From Desulfococcaceae bacterium (GTDB lineage Bacteria > Desulfobacterota > Desulfobacteria > Desulfobacterales > Desulfosalsimonadaceae), in NCBI GenBank assembly GCA_030145385.1, contig JAQYVU010000003.1, forward strand, positions 62,001 to 126,000: 64,000 nucleotides of DNA. The letters run 5' to 3'. Both the position numbers and the translations under genes were made by a program. The notes under the pieces are model-generated. The model did no database searches. It saw nothing but the letters and a program-made list of their open reading frames with translations, and was not told the origin of the DNA. Each line of letters begins with the position of its first letter. Positions within the stretch are counted from its first letter, which is position 1. Positions 39,101 through 44,910 of the stretch are shown here, one piece after another.

Positions 39101-40689
39101 TTCACGGTTTCAGCAATCACCCGCACCAGGCGAAAGTCACATTAAATTTTGGTGCTGCCGGTGAACTGTACCTGGGGGAAGTATCCTGGAGCGGATATGA
39201 ACCGGTCTCAAAGATTTTTTCATTTAACCAGCAGCAGTTAGCGGAGGGAATCAATACAATCAAGGTCGAAAGTCTGAAAACAGATGACGCGTTTGGCGTT
39301 GATTCCTTTGACCTGACCTATCAGCGGTTATATATCGCTTCAGAAGACAGCCTGCATTTTCATTCCGGGGAAAATGATGTGATTGCCGTGGGAGGGTTTA
39401 CAGGGTCGGATATTTTTCTTTTTGACCTGACGAATCCGAACCGCCCGAAACGAGTCTCAAATGCGGCCATCGATACTGTCAATAATCTGGTGACATTGAT
39501 GCCGGATACCTCTGAAACACCGTATCTGGCGCTTCGACTTTCAGCGGCCAAAGTGCCGGCATCAGAAGATATTATAGCAGATGAACCGTCTGATCTCAAG
39601 AACGATGCCAATGCTGCCGCTTACCTGATTATTACGGCAGATGAACTTTCAGCAGGTGCAATGGCTCTGGAAGCATACCGCATGGATAAATTTGCCGGAT
39701 CAACAAAAGTGGTAAAATTATCGGATATTTTTGATGAGTTTTCTCACGGGATATATGACCCGTACGCAATTAAAAAATTTATAGTCCATGCGAAGAATAA
39801 CTGGGCCAAACCGCCGCAGTATGTGGTTCTTGTGGGGCATGGTACATATAATTACAAGCGATATCTGGAGAAGTTTAATACGGAATACTTTGGTAACCCC
39901 TTTTATGATACGATTAATTTATTGCCGGTGATCATGACCAGTACACCGTTTGGTAAATATGCTTCGGATAATTTATACGGGGATGTAAATGGGGACGGCA
40001 TGCTGGATCTTGCCATTGGCCGGATTCCGGCAAAAACGGATGCTGAGGTTTTGGCATATGTCATAAAATTAAAGTCCTATGAGAAAGGATTGGATCCAGG
40101 AAATAATCATGTGATGATGCTTGCAGATAATCCGGACCCGGGCCCGTTTAATAATTTTCCTGCGGACAGTGATGATGTGATAGCGCAGTTTTTAGGAGAT
40201 TATTCATTTGGAACCATATACTATCCCGGTAAAACAAAAGATGAAATGAACAGTGCGTTTGCTGCCGGTGTAAAGGATGGTGCCTGGCTGGTCAATTATA
40301 TTGGCCATGGCGGGTATGATGTGATGTCGAATTTTTATGAAAACAGCTATGTGGGGTCGCTGGAAAATACTCAGTATCCGATTTATGTGGCCCTGACATG
40401 CCTGGCAGGTGATTTTTCATTTCCCTTATTCGACTCGCTCAGTGAGACATTGGTACTAAAGAGCAATGGTGGTATGATTGCCGCGTGTTCTCCCACAGGC
40501 CTTTCAGTTAACAGTGAAGCTGTGAAAATGAATAAAAAGTTGTTTGAGGCCTTTTTTGAAGAACAGGACATGGGCGGCGCTGTCAAACGCGCGATTGCGC
40601 TTTATAAGGCGGATGGAGATTTGCCGTTTCCGTATATGATTGATGTGTATAATCTTCTGGGTGATCCGGCGCTGGAAATTAAACAATAA
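30187..40689 (+). CDS. Giant secreted SdrD-like repeat protein with C-terminal C25 (gingipain-type) cysteine protease
   Basis: About 3,500 residues. Starts TTG 30187, ATG 30199 and ATG 30262 are possible; the last gives the most normal signal peptide (LVCLAIFVFMGLTIWTGPAWA). Order: unique N-terminal region; DUF11-like segment near 440; about ten SdrD/Cna-type B repeats (~655-2370; pattern IGDxVWxDxDxDGxxDxGE); GEVED domain (~2381-2557, ending TTGEVEDYQW); a linker; dockerin-like calcium segment (~2821-2884, GDLNGDGVVDNQDF); peptidase C25 (~3100-3495). The catalytic His is in NYIGHGGYD (~3370) and the nucleophile Cys in ALTCLAGDFSFP (~3404), matching the gingipain H and CxxGDF pattern. It probably acts outside the cell. 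Codon use turns clearly GC-richer at about 32.75-34.5 kb. The RiPP operon begins 25 nt downstream. Confidence 0.85.
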   Translation: MNSKMINQSRKGSVPFSVVASLCATMVHSSKKNSQLTRLVCLAIFVFMGLTIWTGPAWAALSVEIVNGYNLVVDSNVTAPPTYAPKSAYIGARICNTGDTAIDDVVAYVGDYIDGSNDTPGYFPVLDSAAQSAAWDTAHPHIVDTGKYSLTIEADETGAADGTRYIGTLEPGECRMQYWLFSYPQCVNVDADGDGVYESNSDDPPCEVSITGGIKPEDDLVLDYDVWATTSTSGVSTAVETRDFTMRNEISASANKIWPNTDSKVPNEYLEAIESVIGWGTLGPDGQPLSTGNPIYPGQRVITTQGIWYDLGNVVHGFDNDNDLIVDQNAWLQPVGDPGLFDADCFRMVRNYGIVIVKLKSGGEALIPFEDQLYFMNLPDNTGVVGLVYYQFIATDEGCSADMTPYQEAASGYDNEKFSSDYGLGLQLYSGSFGTALSLTKTDGRASANAGDTLTYTITATNDSGVHLGAPDLGVPLVFEDFIPTGTTYVPGSADDSPDTNLIEPTGTGSYTQGYTDRDDNLDECTINYEVPLGGSSYEIFYFSTAAATWDETDITWSDTEPPTPSDVKGIRWMLITDINLDGSHDGDDCVAPNGTYDDGSIETSLPAGMSTTINFQVTVNSNGGPIICNTTGLGFGEASSAVEAEDCTLVTGDNTLSGTVFKDDGGGDGGAGIYGNGTQENGIEAGIGDASDGVKVTLYYDLNGDGEYDSGDIQYDFATADTNGDYSFTNLPDGPFLVVAKKYDGSPAPGDSTDNAVNDFNAGWGNTTSDPNLPTTTDQGILKMSEDSTTVTLSVNIDLDNSDSTPQAISNVNFGFAPPLELTKGISGNPDIDGDVKADNPIDEGDVFDYSITLANRLPSVGVQGPTGCEYTIWSTSGSTGLNPKDFATPENAYDSSSPNRTTASALVSGGGLRWMLFDDFAMSQRPGNISKVEGLFFGYFDTTLTDDFLDMEIRYPGETDVTATISTAQIESYVGEPSLDINNAISWDISTLKPGGTGVVGDWASDFSDFESTDLYINPSKTASADQKTFYLDAAGLRVTMDVDCAAGESTTLSPVPLQDTYDTTRFEFISADPAPTLVNTSTGVIQWDDVGPILPGTSTTVIVTMRALDVDGTITGTCSGTPDGCNFARTDYGTMNVYYADGRQANDDNDNIAVDIVGKAEIRGTAWNDTSNDGWPDNDGEAGLPFVAVSLYACVQADGSTLETGSAKKTCEEMTNGNFWGTIATTTTDANGDYEFLGLDSGYYIVEVGDTDSAPASGPGGNSSPFSGTQTAEPDDDQSITSADADAPNQTTFNNTWGDPGVDFEDNQGNLNLNFLNGVTEETVNGVDFGYYIPTATIYGNVWHDVDGDTVTDGGDNGLPGFTVKLYDDTDADGDPDGAAVDTVTTGANGNYFFSGLSAGDYVVVVTPPTLLSQVWEETVENTGGTTSLNNQIPVTGLSAGEFSGSHNFGYTLDKTAIIGDTVYIDFDADGIQDATEDPIANITVWLYNDEDRDGTIDTGVDALIATDVTDVNGNYLFEGLGRGSYVVVVDTNDTDFPTNTFETADPDTNAASIGDLIFLDADGDGNLDAGEEGIPNVVVLLYEDTNGNGILDTAADQIIGANATDVNGNYLFTALNAGDYFVDVDETSLPASDLSITTTDPAATLISLSDRTISTSVLTADAGYSPSSGYAIGNRVWSDANGDGVQDAGEAGISDVDISITGTGCAPCNATTDESGYWIVTGLTNLAVYSVVVDTEDVSSTFAITTPGGDTQSKTISTADDMSADFGFRYDGDGDGVADEDAGDPTGAITGNVFLDSDGDETLDSGEEMIGVTVNLFDSDGNLIATTLTDASGTYTFTGVPIGQYAVQSVDATGTQYSTIFLAAGEAFTDLDVIYNALSLNLPDSQSSVSVGGVYANLMQDFGYQRFLGAIGDTIYLDVNANADQDLGEPGLDGVSVYLYLWDDLDSDGVVDDADGELTLEATAVTTADNPLTAEDESGKYLFSNLDEPPTGQYYVVQVNTASLPGTGFTLIGDPDTDGVPCTDSSAPDGCDSLQVVDGYSAGINYLGADFGYQIDGADYAAIGDYVWIDTDADGVIDSGEAGIRYITVYFDADNDGSLDWTDGNGNGTWDSGEGEQWVETDTNGYYVFTELADGTYNYLKVDTNDSDWPSGLPTIPVYEVRSDNDGSLDSSANVVISGGNVTSIVDGDGDTTDTCMACNLDIDFGYRYSGTNTLSGTICLDDPSLNGYCGSTATTYSGVDSAGGEAPLAGITASFYQWTDTDNDNQAWAVDGTLDSGDSFTFLGSTSSDANGDYSYDNLPDDVIVVFSVSETYSLDLTTTNGNTSVEGDGLNSYQLYEGTTIYDFATVTIFGRQALKDLDLDADNNIKDLDFAFEGLISYDFGDLPDSGATDYNATLLTSGGARHVVAGSSIYLGTAAAGDGVSTENDGRDSSDASADSNDDGVTLFSSNWNTSGYASVTVEASADGWVAGWMDFNGDGDFSDAEERIVNQAVTAGDNLVSFSVPDIAGGTYQFNARFRIYPEEPVLVSYTGTALNSSLQPTTGEVEDYQWTAVVTYASVASFTSYESNGNVILEWETSTQIGTLGFHVVRLEAEGKTVQVTDHPVPALVFPNGGVYQCIDRSAESGGTYTYQLVELEASGRKRTYGPYTVSVGTRSKALDQEAYASLFRDGYSRQPREMFSQQSQPVAVMEASTEQLTADAWKVSRAASGFNVASRTLMAAEPQESLAGVREVKIKITDAGLYKVDAGALATALNVFEDDVLDVIAKGQLRLSSLGKPVAYFPAEDNSSIYFYGQSRPSIYTDSNVYWLKLIPGSEKGDLNGDGVVDNQDFVICMDILTGKPGQDLRADYETSGADVSGNARVDMAEAAYIQDVLLGIMGSVTGNTPSEAGEGKSFASTVHFEKEVYFKTDLPVDVEDFWFWEKYTLGVPDYGSWPEYYPDFNPFQIDVGEVMPGSSHIAELTVHFHGFSNHPHQAKVTLNFGAAGELYLGEVSWSGYEPVSKIFSFNQQQLAEGINTIKVESLKTDDAFGVDSFDLTYQRLYIASEDSLHFHSGENDVIAVGGFTGSDIFLFDLTNPNRPKRVSNAAIDTVNNLVTLMPDTSETPYLALRLSAAKVPASEDIIADEPSDLKNDANAAAYLIITADELSAGAMALEAYRMDKFAGSTKVVKLSDIFDEFSHGIYDPYAIKKFIVHAKNNWAKPPQYVVLVGHGTYNYKRYLEKFNTEYFGNPFYDTINLLPVIMTSTPFGKYASDNLYGDVNGDGMLDLAIGRIPAKTDAEVLAYVIKLKSYEKGLDPGNNHVMMLADNPDPGPFNNFPADSDDVIAQFLGDYSFGTIYYPGKTKDEMNSAFAAGVKDGAWLVNYIGHGGYDVMSNFYENSYVGSLENTQYPIYVALTCLAGDFSFPLFDSLSETLVLKSNGGMIAACSPTGLSVNSEAVKMNKKLFEAFFEEQDMGGAVKRAIALYKADGDLPFPYMIDVYNLLGDPALEIKQ

Positions 40690-40714
40690 TAAAATATGGG
40701 TTGTTTTATAAAAT

Positions 40715-41017
40715 ATGGAAGAATTAATGATCTCCACTGAGCATGTTTTTAAAAAAAATGAAGACGTTGTTACCCGGAAGATTGCTGACCAGTTGATTCT
40801 GGTGCCGATTAAAGGGAATGTCGCAGATATGCAGCGACTGTTTATGTTGAATCCGGTGGCAGAATTTATCTGGCAACAACTGGATGGTAAATGTTCCGTT
40901 GCAGTAATTTGTGAGCAAATTGCAAATGGCTTTATTGTTGATCAGCAAAACGCTGAAAAAGATGCGTTTGAATTTATCGGACAATTGATAGATTTTCAGT
41001 TAATCAATGAGGTCTGA
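40715..41017 (+). CDS. PqqD-family RiPP recognition protein
   Basis: 100-residue winged-helix RiPP recognition element that should bind the precursor leader and present it to the radical SAM enzyme. The family pattern is visible: KNEDVVTRKIADQLILVPI, then LNPVAEFIWQQLDGKCSVAVI and a C-terminal FIGQLIDFQLI helix. Length is typical. It begins 25 nt after the giant protease gene; its stop is followed two bases later by the radical SAM start, with GAGG as ribosome site at the junction. Function follows from the family and the neighbouring precursor. Confidence 0.9.
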   Translation: MEELMISTEHVFKKNEDVVTRKIADQLILVPIKGNVADMQRLFMLNPVAEFIWQQLDGKCSVAVICEQIANGFIVDQQNAEKDAFEFIGQLIDFQLINEV

Positions 41018-41019
41018 TT

Positions 41020-42117
41020 ATGGAAGGCCTATGTCAAACACAGCAGGATGTTGACCTTTCGTATCTTGCTTTTGCTCGAAGAGTTTTAAAGGAAAGAATC
41101 CCCATAAGCGGTGATATTGAAATTACGAGACAGTGTAACTTTAATTGCATTCATTGCTATTTAGGGGAAGCATCGAAACGCCAGGAATCATCTGCTGATG
41201 AATTAACCACGCAACAATGGATCAATATTATTGATGAATTGGCTTTGGCCGGGTGCCTTTATCTGCTCATTACAGGAGGAGATCCCCTGCTCAGAAAAGA
41301 CTTTGAGGTGATTTATGTTCATGCAAAAAAGAAAGGACTCATTGTTACTGTTTTTACCAATGGCTCCTTAATATCAGGGGCAATTATTGAACTCTTCAAG
41401 GAATATCCGCCCTACAGTGTTGAAATAACTTTGTACGGCGCATCTGAAAGCACCTATCAGGCCGTTACCGGCCGATCGGGGATGTATGAAAGATGCCTGT
41501 CAAGTATTGAAGCATTGATTAGCGCAGGGATTCAGACAATGCTTAAAATGATTCTGATGACTGAAAACCAGCATGAATTTGAATCCATTCAAAAACTGGC
41601 TGAAGATTTTGGGGCCAAATTTCGTTTTGACGGCATGATTTTTCCCTGCCTGAATGGCGATCCCGGGCCGATTGCATATCGTGTTCCTCCTGAAAAAGTC
41701 GCGGAACTCAACTTGTCTTCTGAAAAGCTTATTGACGATTGGGAGCAGACAAAAGAACGGATGAAGCATATTCCAGCTTCAGACTCGTTATATTCTTGCG
41801 GGGCGGGTGTTACTAATTTCCACATTGATTTTTTCGGACTGCTGAAACCCTGTATTCTGGCGACAGACGTTACGCATAACCTGTTAAACGGATCATTTAA
41901 TGATGGATGGCATCATATCATACCAAAAATCAAGAAAAAGAAAAATCCCCTTGAATTTGAGTGTAAAAATTGTGAAAGTCAACTATATTGCGGATTTTGT
42001 CCGGCTTTTTTCCGGCTTGAGACAGGATCCGAAACCGAAGTGTCAGAATATCTCTGTCATATTGGCAAAATAATGAATGAAAAGATTCGTGAAAAAAAAG
42101 TAGCAGGAGCAAGCTGA
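41020..42117 (+). CDS. Radical SAM/SPASM peptide-modifying enzyme
   Basis: 365-residue maturase. The radical SAM cluster motif CNFNCIHC is at residues 39-46 (CxxxCxxC), followed by SAM-binding LLITGGDPLLRKDF near 86. The C-terminal SPASM region holds seven cysteines: C-x13-G-x4-C (CGAGVTNFHIDFFGLLKPC), then CKNC-x5-CGFC and a last Cys in EYLCHIG, enough for auxiliary iron-sulfur clusters. Such enzymes form thioether or C-C bonds, or epimerise residues, on ribosomal peptides. The precursor core has cysteines but no aromatic residues, so a Cys-based thioether is the best guess. Its stop lies 1 nt before the precursor ATG, with AGGAG upstream. Confidence 0.92.
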   Translation: MEGLCQTQQDVDLSYLAFARRVLKERIPISGDIEITRQCNFNCIHCYLGEASKRQESSADELTTQQWINIIDELALAGCLYLLITGGDPLLRKDFEVIYVHAKKKGLIVTVFTNGSLISGAIIELFKEYPPYSVEITLYGASESTYQAVTGRSGMYERCLSSIEALISAGIQTMLKMILMTENQHEFESIQKLAEDFGAKFRFDGMIFPCLNGDPGPIAYRVPPEKVAELNLSSEKLIDDWEQTKERMKHIPASDSLYSCGAGVTNFHIDFFGLLKPCILATDVTHNLLNGSFNDGWHHIIPKIKKKKNPLEFECKNCESQLYCGFCPAFFRLETGSETEVSEYLCHIGKIMNEKIREKKVAGAS

Positions 42118-42118
42118 C

Positions 42119-42313
42119 ATGTCTGAATCGATTGAAAAAGAAAAACAGCCTTATAAAAAACCGAGTATTACAGTCGTCGATCTGGCGGCTGATGAAGTGC
42201 TTGCGGTCGGTTGCAAGACTGGTAGTTCCGGGCCACCCGGGAAAAATCCGTCCCCAATTCCTCCGAACAGCTGTATGGGGCCGCTAACTCCCTGCGTGAG
42301 CCAGGGGTCATAA
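42119..42313 (+). CDS. Candidate RiPP precursor peptide, Cys/Pro/Gly-rich core ending in Ser
   Basis: 64 residues. Residues 1-~31 form a charged, leader-like half (EKQPYKKPSITVVDL, then AADEVLAVG). Residues 32-64 form a core with cysteines at 32, 52 and 59, eight prolines and seven glycines/serine runs (CKTGSSGPPGKNPSPIPPNS; CMGPLTPCVSQGS). There is no aromatic residue in the core and the last residue is Ser. The KPxIxxxDLxxxEVLAxGCK arrangement is that of leader peptides bound by PqqD-like proteins. ATG 42119 starts one base after the radical SAM stop with AGGAG ~10 nt upstream. Only one precursor gene is present. The product is unknown; I do not recognise a characterised peptide. Confidence 0.8.
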   Translation: MSESIEKEKQPYKKPSITVVDLAADEVLAVGCKTGSSGPPGKNPSPIPPNSCMGPLTPCVSQGS

Positions 42314-42331
42314 TTTTTTAGTTGGTACATC

Positions 42332-43243
42332 ATGGAATATCTTTTCCCCATAGCTGGGATTCAATTCAAAGTTAATGCAAAAAAAAAATTATTGCCGGCA
42401 TCATCATTACATTATGATATCAGTCGGCAATTTTTTTTTAAAAATGATGCCAAAGACCCCATTGATTTCATTGATGTTTATTTGACAGATAAAGCCGCAC
42501 CTCATACTGATCGGTTTGATCGAATCTTTGACAGTCAAAGTTCATGGGCAATTTATGCTCTTCAAGAGGATTTTTACATAACCGATCAATATCCGCCATA
42601 TAATTCACCTGTCTGGGTTGCCCGGGTTCATACCAAAGAGAATCAGATAACTTTATACTGTTCCAGCCAGATCATAGATCAGCACAAAAAACAGCTTAAG
42701 TTTAACCCGTTCACCTACCCGTTGGATCAGATTCTGTTGATGAATTATCTGGCAGATCGTGAGGGGAGTATTTTTCACGCTGCCGGTTGGGTATATAATG
42801 ATCAGGGAGTTGTTTTTGCAGGTAAATCCGGTGCAGGGAAAAGTACGATTTCCAACCAGCTTCATAAATTGAATCCGGGGATGATATTAAGTGACGATCG
42901 TATTGCGATTAGAAAAATCGGGGATTCTTTTTTAATGTACGGTACCCCGTGGCCGGGTGAGGGCAGATTCGCGGTAAATCAGTCGGCCCCGTTGAAGGCG
43001 CTGTTCTTTTTAGAGAAAGGGGAAAAAAATCAAATTGCCGCCTTGACATCATCCGATGCTTTAGCAAGGCTCTTTCCAGTGATGTCCATTCCCTGGTATG
43101 ACAGGGGTAAAGTGACAAAGATGATGGTCTTTTGTGAATCATTACTGGCAGGAATACCGATGTATGAATTGACCGTTCGTGCGGATGAAACTGCCGCTGA
43201 TTTTGTTAAAGACTTTATGGATGGGGAAAAACCAATTGCCTGA
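42332..43243 (+). CDS. HPr-kinase-like P-loop protein of the RiPP operon
   Basis: 303 residues with the P-loop fold of HPr serine kinase/phosphorylase. The P-loop is GKSGAGKST near residue 163-171, preceded by EGSIFHAAGWVYND. SDDRIAIRK near 187 matches the catalytic SDD segment, and YGTPWPGEGRFAVNQSAPLK near 205 resembles the HprK-type C-terminal motif. The first ~135 residues are a poorly conserved beta-rich domain. HPr itself is not encoded nearby, and homologues in lasso-peptide clusters phosphorylate the C-terminal serine of the precursor, so the precursor's terminal Ser is a plausible substrate. It starts 18 nt after the precursor stop. Start ATG 42332 has a weak ribosome site. Confidence 0.82.
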   Translation: MEYLFPIAGIQFKVNAKKKLLPASSLHYDISRQFFFKNDAKDPIDFIDVYLTDKAAPHTDRFDRIFDSQSSWAIYALQEDFYITDQYPPYNSPVWVARVHTKENQITLYCSSQIIDQHKKQLKFNPFTYPLDQILLMNYLADREGSIFHAAGWVYNDQGVVFAGKSGAGKSTISNQLHKLNPGMILSDDRIAIRKIGDSFLMYGTPWPGEGRFAVNQSAPLKALFFLEKGEKNQIAALTSSDALARLFPVMSIPWYDRGKVTKMMVFCESLLAGIPMYELTVRADETAADFVKDFMDGEKPIA

Positions 43244-43718
43244 TGACGGACAAATTATTCATGCCGGCGGGAATTTTGGAAAAGATAAGCTTTTTTCAGG
43301 CATGCTTAAAGACGGGTATGATCTTCGGCTGCAGGTGACAGGATCCAGTATGTCGCCTTTCATAAAAACAGGCAGCTATGTTACCCTTTCCAGGGATCCG
43401 GTTTCAAAATTAAAAATCGGGGATGTTGTTTTTTGTGGCTGTGATGACGGGTCATTTAAATTACATCGGCTGATTCAGATTAAAAATAAAAGGCTGATTA
43501 CCAAAGGAGATGCCCTCTCGTCAAATGATGCCCCGTTTAAAAAAACAGATTATCAGGGTAGGGTGATCCGTGTTGAATATCAATGTTCTCAGACTGTTAG
43601 AAGCCGAAACCTGGAATTGCGTTCCGCCCGGATGACAAATTACCTGATTGCCGTTTACTACCGTTTAAAATTGTTCCTAATATGTAAATATATCAGTTTG
43701 AAATCTGAAACAGCATAG
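43221..43718 (+). CDS. S24/S26-family signal-peptidase-like protein
   Basis: 165 residues from ATG 43221, which overlaps the kinase-like gene by 23 nt; the frame is open further up to 43179. The nucleophile serine is in VTGSSMSPFIKTGSYVTLSR. A second block, FKLHRLIQIKNKRLITKGDA followed by LSSND, fits the Ser-His-Asp arrangement of the archaeal/ER-type signal peptidase I (HR...TKGD...D), not the bacterial Ser-Lys type. The hydrophobic C-terminus (YLIAVYYRLKLFLICKYI) may hold it at the membrane. In this operon it could remove the leader or process the exported peptide. Substrate unproven. Confidence 0.78.
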   Translation: MGKNQLPDDGQIIHAGGNFGKDKLFSGMLKDGYDLRLQVTGSSMSPFIKTGSYVTLSRDPVSKLKIGDVVFCGCDDGSFKLHRLIQIKNKRLITKGDALSSNDAPFKKTDYQGRVIRVEYQCSQTVRSRNLELRSARMTNYLIAVYYRLKLFLICKYISLKSETA

Positions 43719-43882
43719 CCATTTGTACCGCGACGTCTTAACTCTTTATATTTAAAGTTTAATCTTGAAAGTTTTTCCATCCCCCGGATTTTTTTCTGAC
43801 CCGTCTGTTTTGAAACTGATAATATAATTTACAATTTTTTATGATCAGACTTTACTCGGTCATTAAATATTCCCCGGTTTTA

Positions 43883-43937
43883 TTGACATGCCTTAAATCC
43901 TGTATTATTTATCCTGTTTGAACATTAAACAAACAGG
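43883..43937 (+). promoter_or_regulatory. Promoter and inverted-repeat operator of the Feo operon
   Basis: TTGACA at 43883-43888, a 17-nt spacer and TATTTA at 43906-43911 form a good sigma-70 promoter. Immediately downstream, CCTGTTTG (43913-43920) and CAAACAGG (43930-43937) form a perfect 8-bp inverted repeat with a 9-nt centre, ending 12 nt before the Fur-FeoA ATG. A protein bound here would block transcription, so autoregulation by the encoded Fur-type protein is plausible. It does not match the classical Fur box closely. Confidence 0.65.
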
Positions 43938-43949
43938 CTGAATAAATAT

Positions 43950-44627
43950 ATGAGAGAGATCCATTCACACGAGCGCCAGCAGTTTGAAAAACTGTTTAAG
44001 CAGGAAAAAATTGACCGGTTTGACGACCGGTTCAAGATGCTGGAAGTTTTTCTGCAGACCGAACAGCATGTTACGGTCAATTCTCTATGGCTGATATTAA
44101 AAGATAAAAAGATTTCTTTAGCCAGTGAATTTATCGAAGAAACCCTTGAACTCATGTGCCGGTTCGGATTCGCACAGAAAAACAGATTTGATGATGGTAT
44201 TGTTCATTATGAACACCGGCATTTGGGACAGCATCATGATCACATGATCTGCACCAAATGCGGCAAAATTATTGAATTTAAAAATGACCAGCTCGAACAG
44301 CTTCAGTCTCAGGTGGTATCGGGTTTCGGTTTTCATATGCTTCAGCACCGGATGGAAATTTATGGAATTTGTGCGGATTGTTTAAAATCCCGGGAACAGC
44401 AGATGCCGTTAATATCTGCCAGGCAGGGAGAACAGGTCATTATTAAAAATCTTGTCGGCGGGAATAAAGCCCGTATGCGCCTTTTAAGCATGGGCTTGCG
44501 CGTTGGTGATGAGCTTGAGGTGATCACCAACAACGGTCAGGGGCAATTGGTGGTTGCGGTTGGTTTTCAGCGCTATGTGCTGGGTCGGGGAATGTCCCAG
44601 AAAGTTATTGTGGGGCCGAAGGAATAA
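43950..44627 (+). CDS. Fur-family repressor fused to a FeoA domain
   Basis: 225-residue fusion. Residues ~1-150 are Fur-like: a winged helix (FKMLEVFLQTEQHVTVNSLW), the metal/dimer segment HHDHMICTKCGKIIEF near 92, and a second CxxC (CADC near 139). Residues ~153-225 are a FeoA SH3-like domain (QVIIKNLVGGNKARMRLLSM, then GLRVGDELEVITN and LGRGMSQKVIV). FeoA normally binds FeoB at the membrane, so the fusion may link the regulator directly to the ferrous-iron transporter. A free FeoA and FeoB follow, with a promoter/inverted repeat upstream. Both halves look intact. Confidence 0.9.
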   Translation: MREIHSHERQQFEKLFKQEKIDRFDDRFKMLEVFLQTEQHVTVNSLWLILKDKKISLASEFIEETLELMCRFGFAQKNRFDDGIVHYEHRHLGQHHDHMICTKCGKIIEFKNDQLEQLQSQVVSGFGFHMLQHRMEIYGICADCLKSREQQMPLISARQGEQVIIKNLVGGNKARMRLLSMGLRVGDELEVITNNGQGQLVVAVGFQRYVLGRGMSQKVIVGPKE

Positions 44628-44668
44628 CTAATAATTAATCCTGTCTTTATGACAGAAGAAGGATATAC

Positions 44669-44896
44669 ATGCGTTTGGATGAGATGAAAGAAGGTCAGCA
44701 CGGTCGGATTTTAAGAATCGGCGGTGAAACCCGGCTGAGGCGGCGGATACTTGAAATGGGTCTGACAAAAGGTTCCGAGATATATATTGAAAAATATGCT
44801 CCTTTAAAAGACCCTCTGGAATTGAGCGTGCGAGGATGCCATGTGTCCTTAAGGGTGAAGGAAGCTGCGGAAATAGATGTTGAGGCATTAAAATAG
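44669..44896 (+). CDS. feoA: FeoA, ferrous iron transport accessory protein
   Basis: 75-residue SH3-like protein that binds and supports FeoB. The family pattern is MKEGQHGRILRIGGETRLRR, then RILEMGLTKGSEIYIEKYAP and VSLRVKEAAEIDV at the end. A ribosome site (GAAGGA) lies 7-8 nt before ATG 44669. A short inverted repeat (CTGTC-TTTAT-GACAG) sits in the 41-nt gap after the Fur-FeoA gene and may tune expression. It lies 14 nt upstream of feoB. Confidence 0.92.
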   Translation: MRLDEMKEGQHGRILRIGGETRLRRRILEMGLTKGSEIYIEKYAPLKDPLELSVRGCHVSLRVKEAAEIDVEALK

Positions 44897-44910
44897 AGCA
44901 GGACAGAATA

